This document shows, piece after piece, positions 26,333 through 34,592 of a stretch of 64,000 nt of DNA. A program made the position numbers and the translations under genes. This stretch comes from Shewanella mangrovisoli (lineage in GTDB: Bacteria; Pseudomonadota; Gammaproteobacteria; Enterobacterales; Shewanellaceae): the NCBI RefSeq assembly GCF_019457635.1, contig NZ_CP080412.1, forward strand, positions 2,294,001-2,358,000. Direction: 5' to 3'. The notes beneath the pieces are model-generated. The model was not told the DNA's origin, did not search any database, and worked only from the letters and a program-made list of their open reading frames with translations. Numbering within the stretch: the first letter of the stretch is position 1; each line of letters starts with the position of its first letter.

Positions 26333-27673
26333 TCATATCCGAGGCTTGATATCAGTGCCAAAGGTAAACTTAAACGACTGAGTTTGCCCTTGGCGCAGGT
26401 GCTGCTCTAAGCGTGCAAAACTGTCATCATGCCTTTCATCCACAGATATAGCATCTGTCGCTAAGTTATCCGCTGATAAACAGCTAGCGTTCTGCGACCA
26501 ATATAAACACTGTAATTGTTTGTAAGCCTTATTTGGCTGCGGTTTGGCGTTAAGCTGACTCATCTCCAGCAGCAATGTTAATAAGTGATCGAATTGATAG
26601 GCGACCTGGCCAATAGTGAGCGGGTCTTGACCTATATCGTAGCAATCGCGGCTCTGATTGAGATACTGCTCATGGTCGAAACGGTAAAAGAGAACAGGGA
26701 TCTCAAGTGGCAGTACATCGATGAATAACGACGAGTAATCGGTGATCAGCAGGTCGACACGATGCAAAATCCCGTAAACATCATCCCATTCGCTGATATC
26801 AAGCACATTGGGATTGGCACAAAACTGTGCTGCGTAGTGGCGTTCATTGGGATGCAGGCGTAACAGTAATAAAGAATCTGTATCGACTAAATGTTGGGAC
26901 AAGGTTTGCCAGTCAAAAGCCGCTTGGTAGGGCGAATCGTTATTACCTCTCGTTAAATGTGGAGTTAATTTTTGACTGTTTTGCCATAGAGCATCCCGCC
27001 AAGAAGGCGCATAGAGAATGACTCGGCGATAGGCCGTCCCATCCGCCTTTAAGGGTAGCGTTTGGCGCTGCTCCGGGTAACGCAGATAGTAATCGGTGCG
27101 CGGATTAGTACTTGGTAGCAGCGAATCGTCGTTTAAACGAAAGGCAGCTTTGAAGCACTGACCGACCAATGGGCTTGGGCTTAGCATCAAACTCGGACGG
27201 ACATATTCCTGATGATAACGCAGCGCCTTGAGTCCAGCTTGCAAAAGGGACTGGGTTTGATACTTGGGGGCTAACGGGCCTGTGGTGATATCGAACTCGA
27301 TTTTTTTAAGCGGCGAACCATGCCAGAGGTTAATGCGAACCGCACCCGCTGCAAACCACTGATTAATATCGCCAATATAACTGTTGTATACATAGTATTT
27401 GGCCGTGAGCGCATGGTAAATGCCCAGCAGGCTCCAGCGCGAATGGGCAGTATAGCCTTGTTGCTTGAGAGTATGGATAAGGGCTTTATCGCCGCTTATC
27501 CAAATGGTTTGCATAAAGTGCGTCTGCTGCCAATGCAAAAACAGGTATTTGCTATTGTCGGCAAAACGGTTCTTGTAGCAACCTAATACCGCCTTGTTAG
27601 CGTTTCTTGGCATCAACCAAGAGAGGGTGAAAATGCATTTCTTCAGTAAGGCTAATGCTAGATTTGTGCCCAT
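26333..27673 (-). CDS. CDP-glycerol glycerophosphotransferase-like protein (TagB/TagF family)
   Basis: 446 residues. Typical TagB/F segments are INLWHGSPLKKIEFD, VILYAPSWRDALW, LRLHPNE and, near the end of the domain, LITDYSSLFIDVLPLEIPVLFYRFD. From family knowledge these enzymes transfer glycerol-phosphate or ribitol-phosphate from CDP-alditols to a lipid-linked glycan at the inner membrane. The ATG at 27673 (AGGGA just upstream) is chosen over an in-frame GTG. It is the last gene of the leftward unit that starts at the GT26/PGT fusion, and it follows a TagD-type enzyme that would make its substrate. Confidence 0.82.
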   Translation of the reverse strand: MGTNLALALLKKCIFTLSWLMPRNANKAVLGCYKNRFADNSKYLFLHWQQTHFMQTIWISGDKALIHTLKQQGYTAHSRWSLLGIYHALTAKYYVYNSYIGDINQWFAAGAVRINLWHGSPLKKIEFDITTGPLAPKYQTQSLLQAGLKALRYHQEYVRPSLMLSPSPLVGQCFKAAFRLNDDSLLPSTNPRTDYYLRYPEQRQTLPLKADGTAYRRVILYAPSWRDALWQNSQKLTPHLTRGNNDSPYQAAFDWQTLSQHLVDTDSLLLLRLHPNERHYAAQFCANPNVLDISEWDDVYGILHRVDLLITDYSSLFIDVLPLEIPVLFYRFDHEQYLNQSRDCYDIGQDPLTIGQVAYQFDHLLTLLLEMSQLNAKPQPNKAYKQLQCLYWSQNASCLSADNLATDAISVDERHDDSFARLEQHLRQGQTQSFKFTFGTDIKPRI

Positions 27674-27723
27674 GATATCCCTCACTTACCCTTTGATTTC
27701 GATGATTTCCTTCAATCTCGGCC

Positions 27724-28152
27724 TTACTTAATCAATTGGGGAATCGCTAGCGCCATCTTAGTGTGTGGCATAGCCAGATTGGTTTTGATTTCCGTCGTCG
27801 AAATCGCTTCGGTGCGGCCTAAGTAAATCACCTGACAAAGGGTGCCGAGGTAATCAAATTTGCCTTGCCAGTCGTCGCCCATGCCGAAGATGTCGACATC
27901 TAACGCCACAATATCCTGAGGTTTTTGCTGCCAGTGCGTCTCGGGGATCACTAAATCGACGTACTTACAGGCGGCCACCATTTCGGCGCGCTGTTGATAG
28001 TTGAAAAAGGCTGCTTTGCCCTTAAGCGCATTAAACTCATCGGTCGATACGCCGACGATCAGCTTATCGCCCATGGCTTTTAAGCGCTGAAACAGCCTCA
28101 CATGACCATAGTGGAATAAGTCGTATGTGCCATAAGTGATGATGGTTTTCAT
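27724..28152 (-). CDS. tagD: Glycerol-3-phosphate cytidylyltransferase (TagD family)
   Basis: 142 residues, the usual TagD length. Nucleotidyltransferase motifs HYGH (in YDLFHYGHVRLF) and ISTTEIK are intact, together with KGKAAFF and GDDWQGKFD. It would make CDP-glycerol from CTP and glycerol 3-phosphate. The start overlaps the end of the preceding gene by four bases (ATGA), showing tight coupling. Pairing with a TagB/F-like transferase suggests that the exported polysaccharide carries glycerol phosphate. Confidence 0.88.
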   Translation of the reverse strand: MKTIITYGTYDLFHYGHVRLFQRLKAMGDKLIVGVSTDEFNALKGKAAFFNYQQRAEMVAACKYVDLVIPETHWQQKPQDIVALDVDIFGMGDDWQGKFDYLGTLCQVIYLGRTEAISTTEIKTNLAMPHTKMALAIPQLIK

Positions 28153-29642
28153 TGTCCGTTCCCCCATTCATTGGCGATATCTGGCTGGCTTGTACTAAGT
28201 TGATTTGTGCTGGGCTGTTTTGGCGTGGCAGAGCCTGTTGAAGCCACTGATTTTGAAACTAATTGAAAGCACAGTTTGACCACTTGATAGCATTGCGATG
28301 CCTTAGGCTTACTAAGAAACTCCTGCTCAATCAGCCCTTGTTCTTCCTCTGGCAGTTCGGCGCCAAGCAGTTGCAGCGGGCCGTAAACACCATATAGTGG
28401 CGTAGCTTCGCTAACCGCGGATGCTGAATGCATCTCAGGGGATTGACCGCCTAACAGGAATAATCGCCCCAAACATACTTGATAGAGCTGTGGTAGCAGC
28501 GCTAATCCCATGCCTGATGGCGGCAAATTAACGCGCCACAGCTTAATGGGCTGATACGCAATACTCAGCGCTGGTCTAGACTGGCCTAGAGTTGATGAAT
28601 GGCATAAGCTCCACAGCCAGAGTAATGGCCAAAAGGACAAACTTAAGCCTAGCAATATCAAGGCAATAAGACGACTTGACCAAGGTACATGGGCGTGTAA
28701 ATTCTGCTCGGTTGAGGCGATAAGCCTAGGGTCATCAACTTCGATGGCGGTGTTAAATCCGACATTAATCAGTAGATTTTTGCTGATAATACAGTTATCG
28801 ACATTCAGTCCTTCACCGACAAAACTATTGGTCAGGATCACGCTGTTACTCAAACGACAGTTTTTCTCGATAACACATTGATCGCCAATTATCAGTTGCT
28901 CGTGCATATCTACATCGGGGGCTATCCAGGTTTGCTCACCAATCGCGCCCCAGGCGGTATGTTGGTCCAATTTGCCCGTTTGTGCCTTAGCCCCTAGGTG
29001 AAAAAACTTGGCATTGCGACCACTGGGAGTGGGGCGACCAGAAGGAGAGATTCCAGTAAAGCTGCCATCGCCGATGGCTAAATTGGCATTAAGATAGGAT
29101 TCGAAGGAGTCCAACATGGCGCACTGCCCTGGTAGCGGTTCCATCATGGCATTGGTAACCGTTGGATCTCGTTCTAAGGGCCAATCGAGGAGATACAGAT
29201 GGTTACAGGCGCTGGGCAATAACAGCATGCCAGGATTGCAGTCGGCCATTATGGGTAACACTAAGTGTAAAGGTCGCTTTAGACTGTAATCGATAAAGCG
29301 TTTAATGCAGGGGGATCGCAGCATATCGCCCCTCACAACAAGATAGTCTTGTTCGAAATCCAGTTTTAGTCGTGACATCACGCAATTGACAGACTCTTGT
29401 TCTCTGCTGAGGAAGTAATCAATCTTCACTCCCCAACGGCTACCATCGCCAAGATGCGCTTCGAGTTCTTTGGCATGGCTTGAGATAATCAGTTTTACCT
29501 CAACAATCCCGGCATTGGCGACATCTTCTAGGGTGTATTCAATCAGGGCACGGTTTCCCATGGGGAGTAATGCTGGGCAGTATTGTTTATCCAGCGGTGC
29601 CAGTTCGTGTCCATGGCGATTGGCGAAAATAATGGCTTGCAT
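28149..29642 (-). CDS. Degenerate sugar nucleotidyltransferase with hexapeptide repeats, membrane helix and PGT-like tail
   Basis: 497 residues. Residues 1-~200 resemble NDP-sugar pyrophosphorylases, but the signature is broken: where GGxGTRL is expected the sequence reads ANRHGHEL, and the usual KPxLPV is CPALLPM, so catalysis is doubtful. Residues ~228-300 look like left-handed beta-helix hexapeptide repeats (WIAPDV, LIIGDQ, VIEKN, IISKNL). A hydrophobic segment spans 323-345. The remainder includes LPQL (383-386) and LLGGQSP (396-402), which resemble the LPQLxNVLKGxMSLVGPRP region of bacterial sugar transferases without the preceding Asp-Glu. It may act as a scaffold or modified enzyme for the neighbouring transferase. 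Start at 29642 follows GGGGG. Confidence 0.6.
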   Translation of the reverse strand: MQAIIFANRHGHELAPLDKQYCPALLPMGNRALIEYTLEDVANAGIVEVKLIISSHAKELEAHLGDGSRWGVKIDYFLSREQESVNCVMSRLKLDFEQDYLVVRGDMLRSPCIKRFIDYSLKRPLHLVLPIMADCNPGMLLLPSACNHLYLLDWPLERDPTVTNAMMEPLPGQCAMLDSFESYLNANLAIGDGSFTGISPSGRPTPSGRNAKFFHLGAKAQTGKLDQHTAWGAIGEQTWIAPDVDMHEQLIIGDQCVIEKNCRLSNSVILTNSFVGEGLNVDNCIISKNLLINVGFNTAIEVDDPRLIASTEQNLHAHVPWSSRLIALILLGLSLSFWPLLWLWSLCHSSTLGQSRPALSIAYQPIKLWRVNLPPSGMGLALLPQLYQVCLGRLFLLGGQSPEMHSASAVSEATPLYGVYGPLQLLGAELPEEEQGLIEQEFLSKPKASQCYQVVKLCFQLVSKSVASTGSATPKQPSTNQLSTSQPDIANEWGNGQ

Positions 29643-29652
29643 AGTAACCCCC

Positions 29653-31602
29653 TTAGTAGGCACCACGGCTGAAAATCACGGCGGGTATGGTCTTGATAAG
29701 CAAGTACAGATCCGCCATTAAGGATTGTTGGTAGATATAATCCACATCCAACTCGACCTGACGGTCAAAGGGAATGTCGGAGCGACCCGATACTTGCCAG
29801 ATGCAGGTAATGCCGGGTTTAACTTCTAAGCGGCGGCGATCGCTTGGGCTATATTGCGCGACTTCTCGTGGCAGCGCGGGGCGCGGGCCAACCAGTGACA
29901 TCTCGCCCTTTAAAACATTCCATAACTGTGGCAGCTCATCGATGGAGGTTTTACGGATAAATTGACCGACACGGGTGATCCTGGGGTCCTGTTTCATTTT
30001 AAATAGGACGCCGCCTTGCATTTCGTTCGCCTGTTGTAAGCTGGCCAGTCGCGCCTCGGCATCTTGATACATGGAACGGAATTTCCACATGGTAAAAGGT
30101 TGATTCCACTTGCCGACGCGCTGCTGGCAAAACAGCACGGCGCCAGGGGATTCCAATCGAATAAGCAGTGCGGCGATCAACAGTAGAGGCGATAACAACA
30201 GCATGGCGATGGCCGCGACTAAGATATCGAGGCAACGTTTAACGATGCGGTTCAATAGCAGCTGCAAGCGGATGCGTTTGCAGCGTTTCAGTGAACCTGA
30301 GTCACTTAAGTTAGGAAATTGGGGCGTAACGGGTGTTTGTTGTACGTCAGCTTGAGTCTTCGTATTAAGGCTGGCGTTAGCACGCAGTTCTTTGTATACC
30401 CGATATAAAAACAGGGGATTACCGATAATGTAGCGGCGCCACATTCTCTTGGGCTCTTGCATTAAGCGCCAGATCCACTCCATACCGATTTGCCTTAACC
30501 AAAGTGGCGCGCGGCTAATACGGTTGGAGTAAAAGTCGAACAATCCGCCCACACCAATACCGACCGCAGGAGTAAGTTTTGCTTGATACTGATTAAGCCA
30601 AAGCTCTTGTTTAGGGGCGCCCATGGCCACCAACAGCACGGCAGCGCCAGATTGATTAATCTTTTTAATCACTTGCTTGGTATCGGCCTCATGGAAATAA
30701 CCATGGTGGGTGCCTGCAATCTTTAATTGTGGGAAACGATACTGAAGCTGTTCGGCGGCTTGGTGGGCAACTTCTGGCGCGCCGCCCAAAAGATAGAGCG
30801 ACAGATTGGTCTTAATCAGGCGCTCACATAAGAGTGGCAACATATCTGTGCCATTTAAATTGCCTTTAAGATCCACGCCTTGCCACCGGCAAGCCATACG
30901 TACACCAATCCCATCGGCAAAAATGGCTTCACATTGATTCAAAATCTGATGGTACTGGGGATCGCAATAGGCTTTGTTTAAGCAGTCGGCATTCACAAAG
31001 GCAAATGGGGTTAAGTGGTGTTTAGGATGTTGTGCTTGTTGTACTAGCATGTCGAGCATGCCTGTCATGCTGAGGTTACGCATAGTCACGTCAAAAATCG
31101 TGACTTGGTTAGTGTGCGAGCGTGAAGCAGAGGTCAAAAGGCTATTCAAAATAGCGCTTAGCAGCGCGAAAAAGTAACGGCTTAAGCTCGAATAGGCGAT
31201 GCTTAAGCTTTGCTCGCTGGATTCAAAGTCAATCCCCATCCGGCGCTGCATAGCACTGATGGAAAATATACCCACTCGAGCAATACGATTAGCTTTAGGT
31301 AAATCGACTAAAGGCGTGAAGGCAAATTGGGCTTCAACACCTAATAGGCCGATATCTCCTTTGAGTAAATTAAACAGTTGGGGGAGACGATATCCTTTGC
31401 CTTGATAGGTAAATTGCCACAGGCCAATTTGATTACGGCCACCATGCACATACACCCGTTCGAACACCTTTTGTCCCTGTGACTTGCGGTAAAGATAAAC
31501 CACAAGAATAAAAGGTGAGCAGAGCAATAAGGCCAGCACCGCAACGGCGCTATCGAATAATCGAATAGACCAGCGTACTTGAGTCGAGTTCTGAGTATTC
31601 AT
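29653..31602 (-). CDS. Fusion: degenerate PGT-like domain + WecG/TagA-type GT26 + bacterial sugar transferase
   Basis: 649 residues in three parts. The N-terminal ~90 residues have a membrane helix and LPQLFNLLKGD (from 73), resembling a shortened sugar transferase that has lost its catalytic Asp-Glu and arginine-rich segments. Residues ~175-400 form a WecG/TagA/CpsF glycosyltransferase (FADGIGVRMACRWQG, LFLLGG-type SLYLLGGAPEV, MGAPKQELW, GVGGLFDFYSN, RAPLWLRQIGMEWIWRL). From ~445 to the end is an intact phosphoglycosyl transferase with a re-entrant helix, KFRSM, IDELPQL (Asp555-Glu556) and LVGPRPALP. It probably loads the first sugar phosphate onto undecaprenyl phosphate and adds the second sugar. 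Start at the second of two ATGs, five bases after GGAGG. Confidence 0.85.
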   Translation of the reverse strand: MNTQNSTQVRWSIRLFDSAVAVLALLLCSPFILVVYLYRKSQGQKVFERVYVHGGRNQIGLWQFTYQGKGYRLPQLFNLLKGDIGLLGVEAQFAFTPLVDLPKANRIARVGIFSISAMQRRMGIDFESSEQSLSIAYSSLSRYFFALLSAILNSLLTSASRSHTNQVTIFDVTMRNLSMTGMLDMLVQQAQHPKHHLTPFAFVNADCLNKAYCDPQYHQILNQCEAIFADGIGVRMACRWQGVDLKGNLNGTDMLPLLCERLIKTNLSLYLLGGAPEVAHQAAEQLQYRFPQLKIAGTHHGYFHEADTKQVIKKINQSGAAVLLVAMGAPKQELWLNQYQAKLTPAVGIGVGGLFDFYSNRISRAPLWLRQIGMEWIWRLMQEPKRMWRRYIIGNPLFLYRVYKELRANASLNTKTQADVQQTPVTPQFPNLSDSGSLKRCKRIRLQLLLNRIVKRCLDILVAAIAMLLLSPLLLIAALLIRLESPGAVLFCQQRVGKWNQPFTMWKFRSMYQDAEARLASLQQANEMQGGVLFKMKQDPRITRVGQFIRKTSIDELPQLWNVLKGEMSLVGPRPALPREVAQYSPSDRRRLEVKPGITCIWQVSGRSDIPFDRQVELDVDYIYQQSLMADLYLLIKTIPAVIFSRGAY

Positions 31603-31681
31603 CATGACCTCCATGCAATTTGCTTGATGCCAAGAGGGACGCTTGATAACGGCTTATAGATGCGCTTGGCAAGAGTCACAA

Positions 31682-31697
31682 AGCATAATGCAGGCCA
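31682..31697 (-). promoter_or_regulatory. Sigma-54 promoter for the GT26/PGT-nucleotidyltransferase-tagD-tagB unit
   Basis: On the minus strand the sequence is TGGCCTGCATTATGCT, with GG and GC separated by exactly ten bases. It closely resembles the promoter in front of the STAS gene (TGGCCTGATAAATGCT). Predicted start is near 31671, about 70 bases before the ATG. Confidence 0.65.
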
Positions 31698-31771
31698 GAT
31701 TGATAAATCATTTAAAAACAATCGCTAAGGAATTTTATCTTTATGGATTAAGTGGTTTTTTGCAGTTTGCT

Positions 31772-31784
31772 TTGCAAGCTGCAA
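31772..31784. promoter_or_regulatory. LuxO-type enhancer palindrome (variant)
   Basis: TTGCAAGCTGCAA keeps both perfect arms TTGCA/TGCAA but has AGC rather than A/T bases in the middle. Its centre is ~82 bp upstream of the -24 GG of the promoter at 31682-31697. Confidence 0.55.
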
Positions 31785-31912
31785 ATCCGTTTGAGATGGA
31801 AGTTAGGCTAGGGTGTGGCGATCTCAGGCGCTGTTACTGTCTTAACAATCTCAATCTCAAACGCTCGCAAATAACGTGGCAGAACGAGCGCAATGTAATA
31901 GAGACTAACCTT

Positions 31913-31947
31913 CGATAAAAGCAAGGCGGCTGAGGTAGCCGCCTTGA
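31913..31947 (-). terminator. Terminator of the flippase-GT2 unit
   Basis: Ten-bp arms CAAGGCGGCT and AGCCGCCTTG surround a five-base loop; on the minus strand the hairpin is followed by CTTTTAT. It lies ~50 bases after the GT2 stop codon. Confidence 0.75.
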
Positions 31948-31994
31948 ATCTGTAAACGATGAATATGCAACGTTTGCTGTCGCGTCTATTTGAC

Positions 31995-33050
31995 TTATTT
32001 TAATTGGGTGGTGAGTAAGCTTGCCGTCACACCATCACGTTTGATTTGCATACGTTGGCGATAACCTAGGTACTTTTGCCCAAGGGTTTCGCACATTTGG
32101 TATAAACCTCGGGGCATTAACCATTGCAAATAGGCCGCAATCAGCGTGGTAAGGGTGCGATTGGTTTCCTTGAATAAGATCTGTGGTGAAGTCAGCAGCG
32201 CTTGATTGACTAAGTTTTTCGCCATACGACCATCGCCTAGGCGAATGGCTTGCCTGGCTAAGTAGCGAAGCTGATAGGCTCTGGCAGCATTTTCATGCTT
32301 TAACAGGATCTTAGGGGCATAACGGCGTGCCTTAGTGACCATTTGCTCCCAGGATGCCAACTGTTTCACTAAATTCGCTGAAAGGCCGCCGTGATTTAAG
32401 CGGTAGTAAGTTAATGGCTCGGGGATCCCCTCCATTTGCCACTCGGTTGTCGCCACAATGCGAAACCAACACTCAATATCCTCCGATTGGCGAAATTGTT
32501 CATCGAAGTAACAAGTGTAATGCTCGCTGTGGTTCAGCGCTTGGAAGCGAATATCATTTAAGGTTTCGCGGCGGATCACCGGCGCTGAACCATTGCCCAC
32601 CGGATTGCGGCACAGCAAATGGCCAGCATCTATGTCGGTAAGTTGCGGCATTTGGTAAAAATTGATCGGGTTGCCCCGGTAATCGATAAAGCTTGAACGC
32701 GAGAAGCTGATCCCCACCTTGGGCGATTTTTGCAGATGATCCACATGCAGCTTTAACTTATCCGGATGCCAGAGGTCGTCCGAATCGATAAAGGCCACAT
32801 AGCGACCAATCGCATGGCGTATACCAGTATTACGTGCGGCGGCTAAGCCCTTATTCACGGCATGCTGCACGATACGAATGCGGCTGTCGCAAAATTGTTT
32901 ACAGCGGGCGAGGCTATTATCGGTGGCGCAGTCATTGACTATGATGAGCTCAAAATCCGTAAAACTTTGAGCTAATACAGAGGAAATCGCTTTTGAGACA
33001 AAAGCTTCCACATTATAGACCGGCATCACCACAGAGACGGTAGGGATCAT
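31995..33050 (-). CDS. Family 2 glycosyltransferase
   Basis: 351 residues with a GT-A fold. The start MIPTVSVVMPVYNVEAFV is canonical for GT2; next come SFTDFELIIVNDCATDNS, AAARNTGI and the DxD-type FIDSDDLWHPDKL. The last ~100 residues are basic and helical and may contact the membrane. It would add a sugar to the lipid-linked repeat unit in the cytoplasm. The ATG (33050) overlaps the flippase stop as ATGA, so a long upstream in-frame extension is rejected. Confidence 0.88.
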   Translation of the reverse strand: MIPTVSVVMPVYNVEAFVSKAISSVLAQSFTDFELIIVNDCATDNSLARCKQFCDSRIRIVQHAVNKGLAAARNTGIRHAIGRYVAFIDSDDLWHPDKLKLHVDHLQKSPKVGISFSRSSFIDYRGNPINFYQMPQLTDIDAGHLLCRNPVGNGSAPVIRRETLNDIRFQALNHSEHYTCYFDEQFRQSEDIECWFRIVATTEWQMEGIPEPLTYYRLNHGGLSANLVKQLASWEQMVTKARRYAPKILLKHENAARAYQLRYLARQAIRLGDGRMAKNLVNQALLTSPQILFKETNRTLTTLIAAYLQWLMPRGLYQMCETLGQKYLGYRQRMQIKRDGVTASLLTTQLK

Positions 33051-34375
33051 AATGAACCTCCTAATGAAGGGGATAAGGTGGGTAAACTCAATTTGAGTGC
33101 TATGGGTTTCATCACAAAGTAGGCAAATAGCGGCATACAAATCAGGTAACAGAGGAAGATGCCCATGGCGACGCCTTTCAGCCCCCACAGGGTGCCTAGG
33201 CTGATACTCAACGCCAATAGGCCAATAAAGCCGACATTTGAGACTAAGTTCAGCTTACTCAGCTCGCAGGAGATCAGTAGTTGACTCGCGGCTTCACCCA
33301 AGGGACGCGTTAAACCACTCAAACAGAGCAGAATAAAGACCGGCAGCGCGCCAGCTTCAAGCCAATGTTGGCCATACACCAAGGGTAAATACCAAGGGGC
33401 GAGCGCGCTTTGTAAGCCTATGATAGGTAAAGTCACTAGCATGATACTCAGCAGGCCGTGGCGGTATTTAAGCAGCGCATATTCACCATCACTCTGGCAA
33501 AGATGAGAGTAAAAAGCGGTACCAAAGCTTTGAATTAACCCTAAGCTAATGCCAAGGCTGGTATTGACCGCAAAAAAATAGATCCCAAGCGCCTCGACAC
33601 CTAAAAAATAACCCACTAATAAATAATCAATATTTTGTCTTAGGGCGAGGCAAAGATCCCCAAGCGCCACCTGAGTGCCAAAGCGAAATAGTGATTTACA
33701 TTGAGTTAAGTTTATCTGGGAGAAAGAACGCGCGAATGGGGCTGTGTGAATATTTTGGATGCCAGAATGCTGCCGATGCACGGCTACCCAAATCAACACC
33801 ACCAGCACTTTAGGTAGAATAATCCCCCAGATCCCCATACCGCATAACGCTAAGATAGCGGTGAGCACACTGTCGGCCACCGTCTGCCACAGGTTGGCCT
33901 TGGCGACGATACGCATCTTATTTTGGCGTAGGTTGGCGGCGGCATGCAGCATGCCAAAGGGGAGGAGCAAATAGCTTGTTGCCATGAGTATCATAGGCTT
34001 CACTATCTGTGCATCTTGATAGTAAATCGCTAACAGGCCACTGAGTAAGCTCAAGGCAACAAAAGACAGTACACATACAAAAATGTTGATCAGATTGGCG
34101 CTGGCGAGATGAGAAGCAAAGGTGTTATCGTCCATTTTGATCAGCGATGCCGAGGTGATCCTGCGAATAAAAATGCTGACTATTTCAAAACTGGTCAGAA
34201 TGATCGCGATTTGGCCAAAGACCTCGGGGGTGAGTAAACGGGCTAAGATAATGCTGCAACCAAGACGCACTATACGACCGCCGACTTGGGCTGAGCCTAA
34301 CCACAGTATGCTGCTAACCAATTGGCGAATACCTTGGTTGTTCTTAAGGGTTTGTATCCATGCCCACTTGCTCAT
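33047..34375 (-). CDS. wzx: Polysaccharide repeat-unit flippase (Wzx-like, MOP superfamily)
   Basis: 442 residues, with 12-14 hydrophobic segments covering nearly the whole length. The N-terminus (LVSSILWLGSAQVGGRIVRLGCSIILARLLTPEVFGQIAI) is the standard start of the lipopolysaccharide/EPS flippase family. It should flip the undecaprenyl-linked repeat unit to the periplasmic side for polymerisation. The ATG at 34375, five bases after AGGTG, is preferred over the adjacent GTG. It is the first gene of a two-gene unit with the GT2. Confidence 0.87.
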   Translation of the reverse strand: MSKWAWIQTLKNNQGIRQLVSSILWLGSAQVGGRIVRLGCSIILARLLTPEVFGQIAIILTSFEIVSIFIRRITSASLIKMDDNTFASHLASANLINIFVCVLSFVALSLLSGLLAIYYQDAQIVKPMILMATSYLLLPFGMLHAAANLRQNKMRIVAKANLWQTVADSVLTAILALCGMGIWGIILPKVLVVLIWVAVHRQHSGIQNIHTAPFARSFSQINLTQCKSLFRFGTQVALGDLCLALRQNIDYLLVGYFLGVEALGIYFFAVNTSLGISLGLIQSFGTAFYSHLCQSDGEYALLKYRHGLLSIMLVTLPIIGLQSALAPWYLPLVYGQHWLEAGALPVFILLCLSGLTRPLGEAASQLLISCELSKLNLVSNVGFIGLLALSISLGTLWGLKGVAMGIFLCYLICMPLFAYFVMKPIALKLSLPTLSPSLGGSL

Positions 34376-34412
34376 CACAACACCTATTAGTTAAGAGTGC
34401 CTATGTTGACTA

Positions 34413-34428
34413 TTCAGTTTCTATGCCA
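34413..34428 (-). promoter_or_regulatory. Degenerate sigma-54-like promoter in front of the flippase gene
   Basis: Minus strand TGGCATAGAAACTGAA has a perfect -24 box, but the -12 box reads CTGAA instead of TTGCA. A palindromic enhancer is ~101 bp upstream, so the position fits, yet loss of the -12 C would weaken it strongly. Confidence 0.35.
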
Positions 34429-34521
34429 GCTTTTCTCGGTTTACTTTTCCATTTAAAAACATATTGTTAGATTATTTATAATGTAAATGCATATTAGGGC
34501 GGCGGTTTGATTTGCGGCCGA

Positions 34522-34534
34522 TTGCAAAATGCAA
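34522..34534. promoter_or_regulatory. LuxO-type enhancer palindrome
   Basis: TTGCAAAATGCAA, a perfect fit to TTGCA-WWW-TGCAA. It lies between the end of the wzy-like gene and the start of the flippase gene. Confidence 0.65.
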
Positions 34535-34592
34535 ATCAAGTTGCAACGGCCGTGTGTATTGAAAGGACGAGGAAAAAACTAACGAAGGGAGC

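Larger units (their letters stand above)
31603..31994. other. 392-base regulatory region between GT2 and the GT26/PGT fusion gene
   Basis: It holds, in the direction of leftward transcription, the terminator of the flippase-GT2 unit, a TTGCA/TGCAA palindrome and a sigma-54 promoter for the fusion gene. A spurious rightward ORF crosses it but has no support. Confidence 0.6.

Noticed and set aside
31643..31918. 91-codon plus-strand ORF between GT2 and the fusion gene
   Set aside because: It runs across the enhancer palindrome and sigma-54 promoter, lacks a ribosome binding site and resembles no protein.
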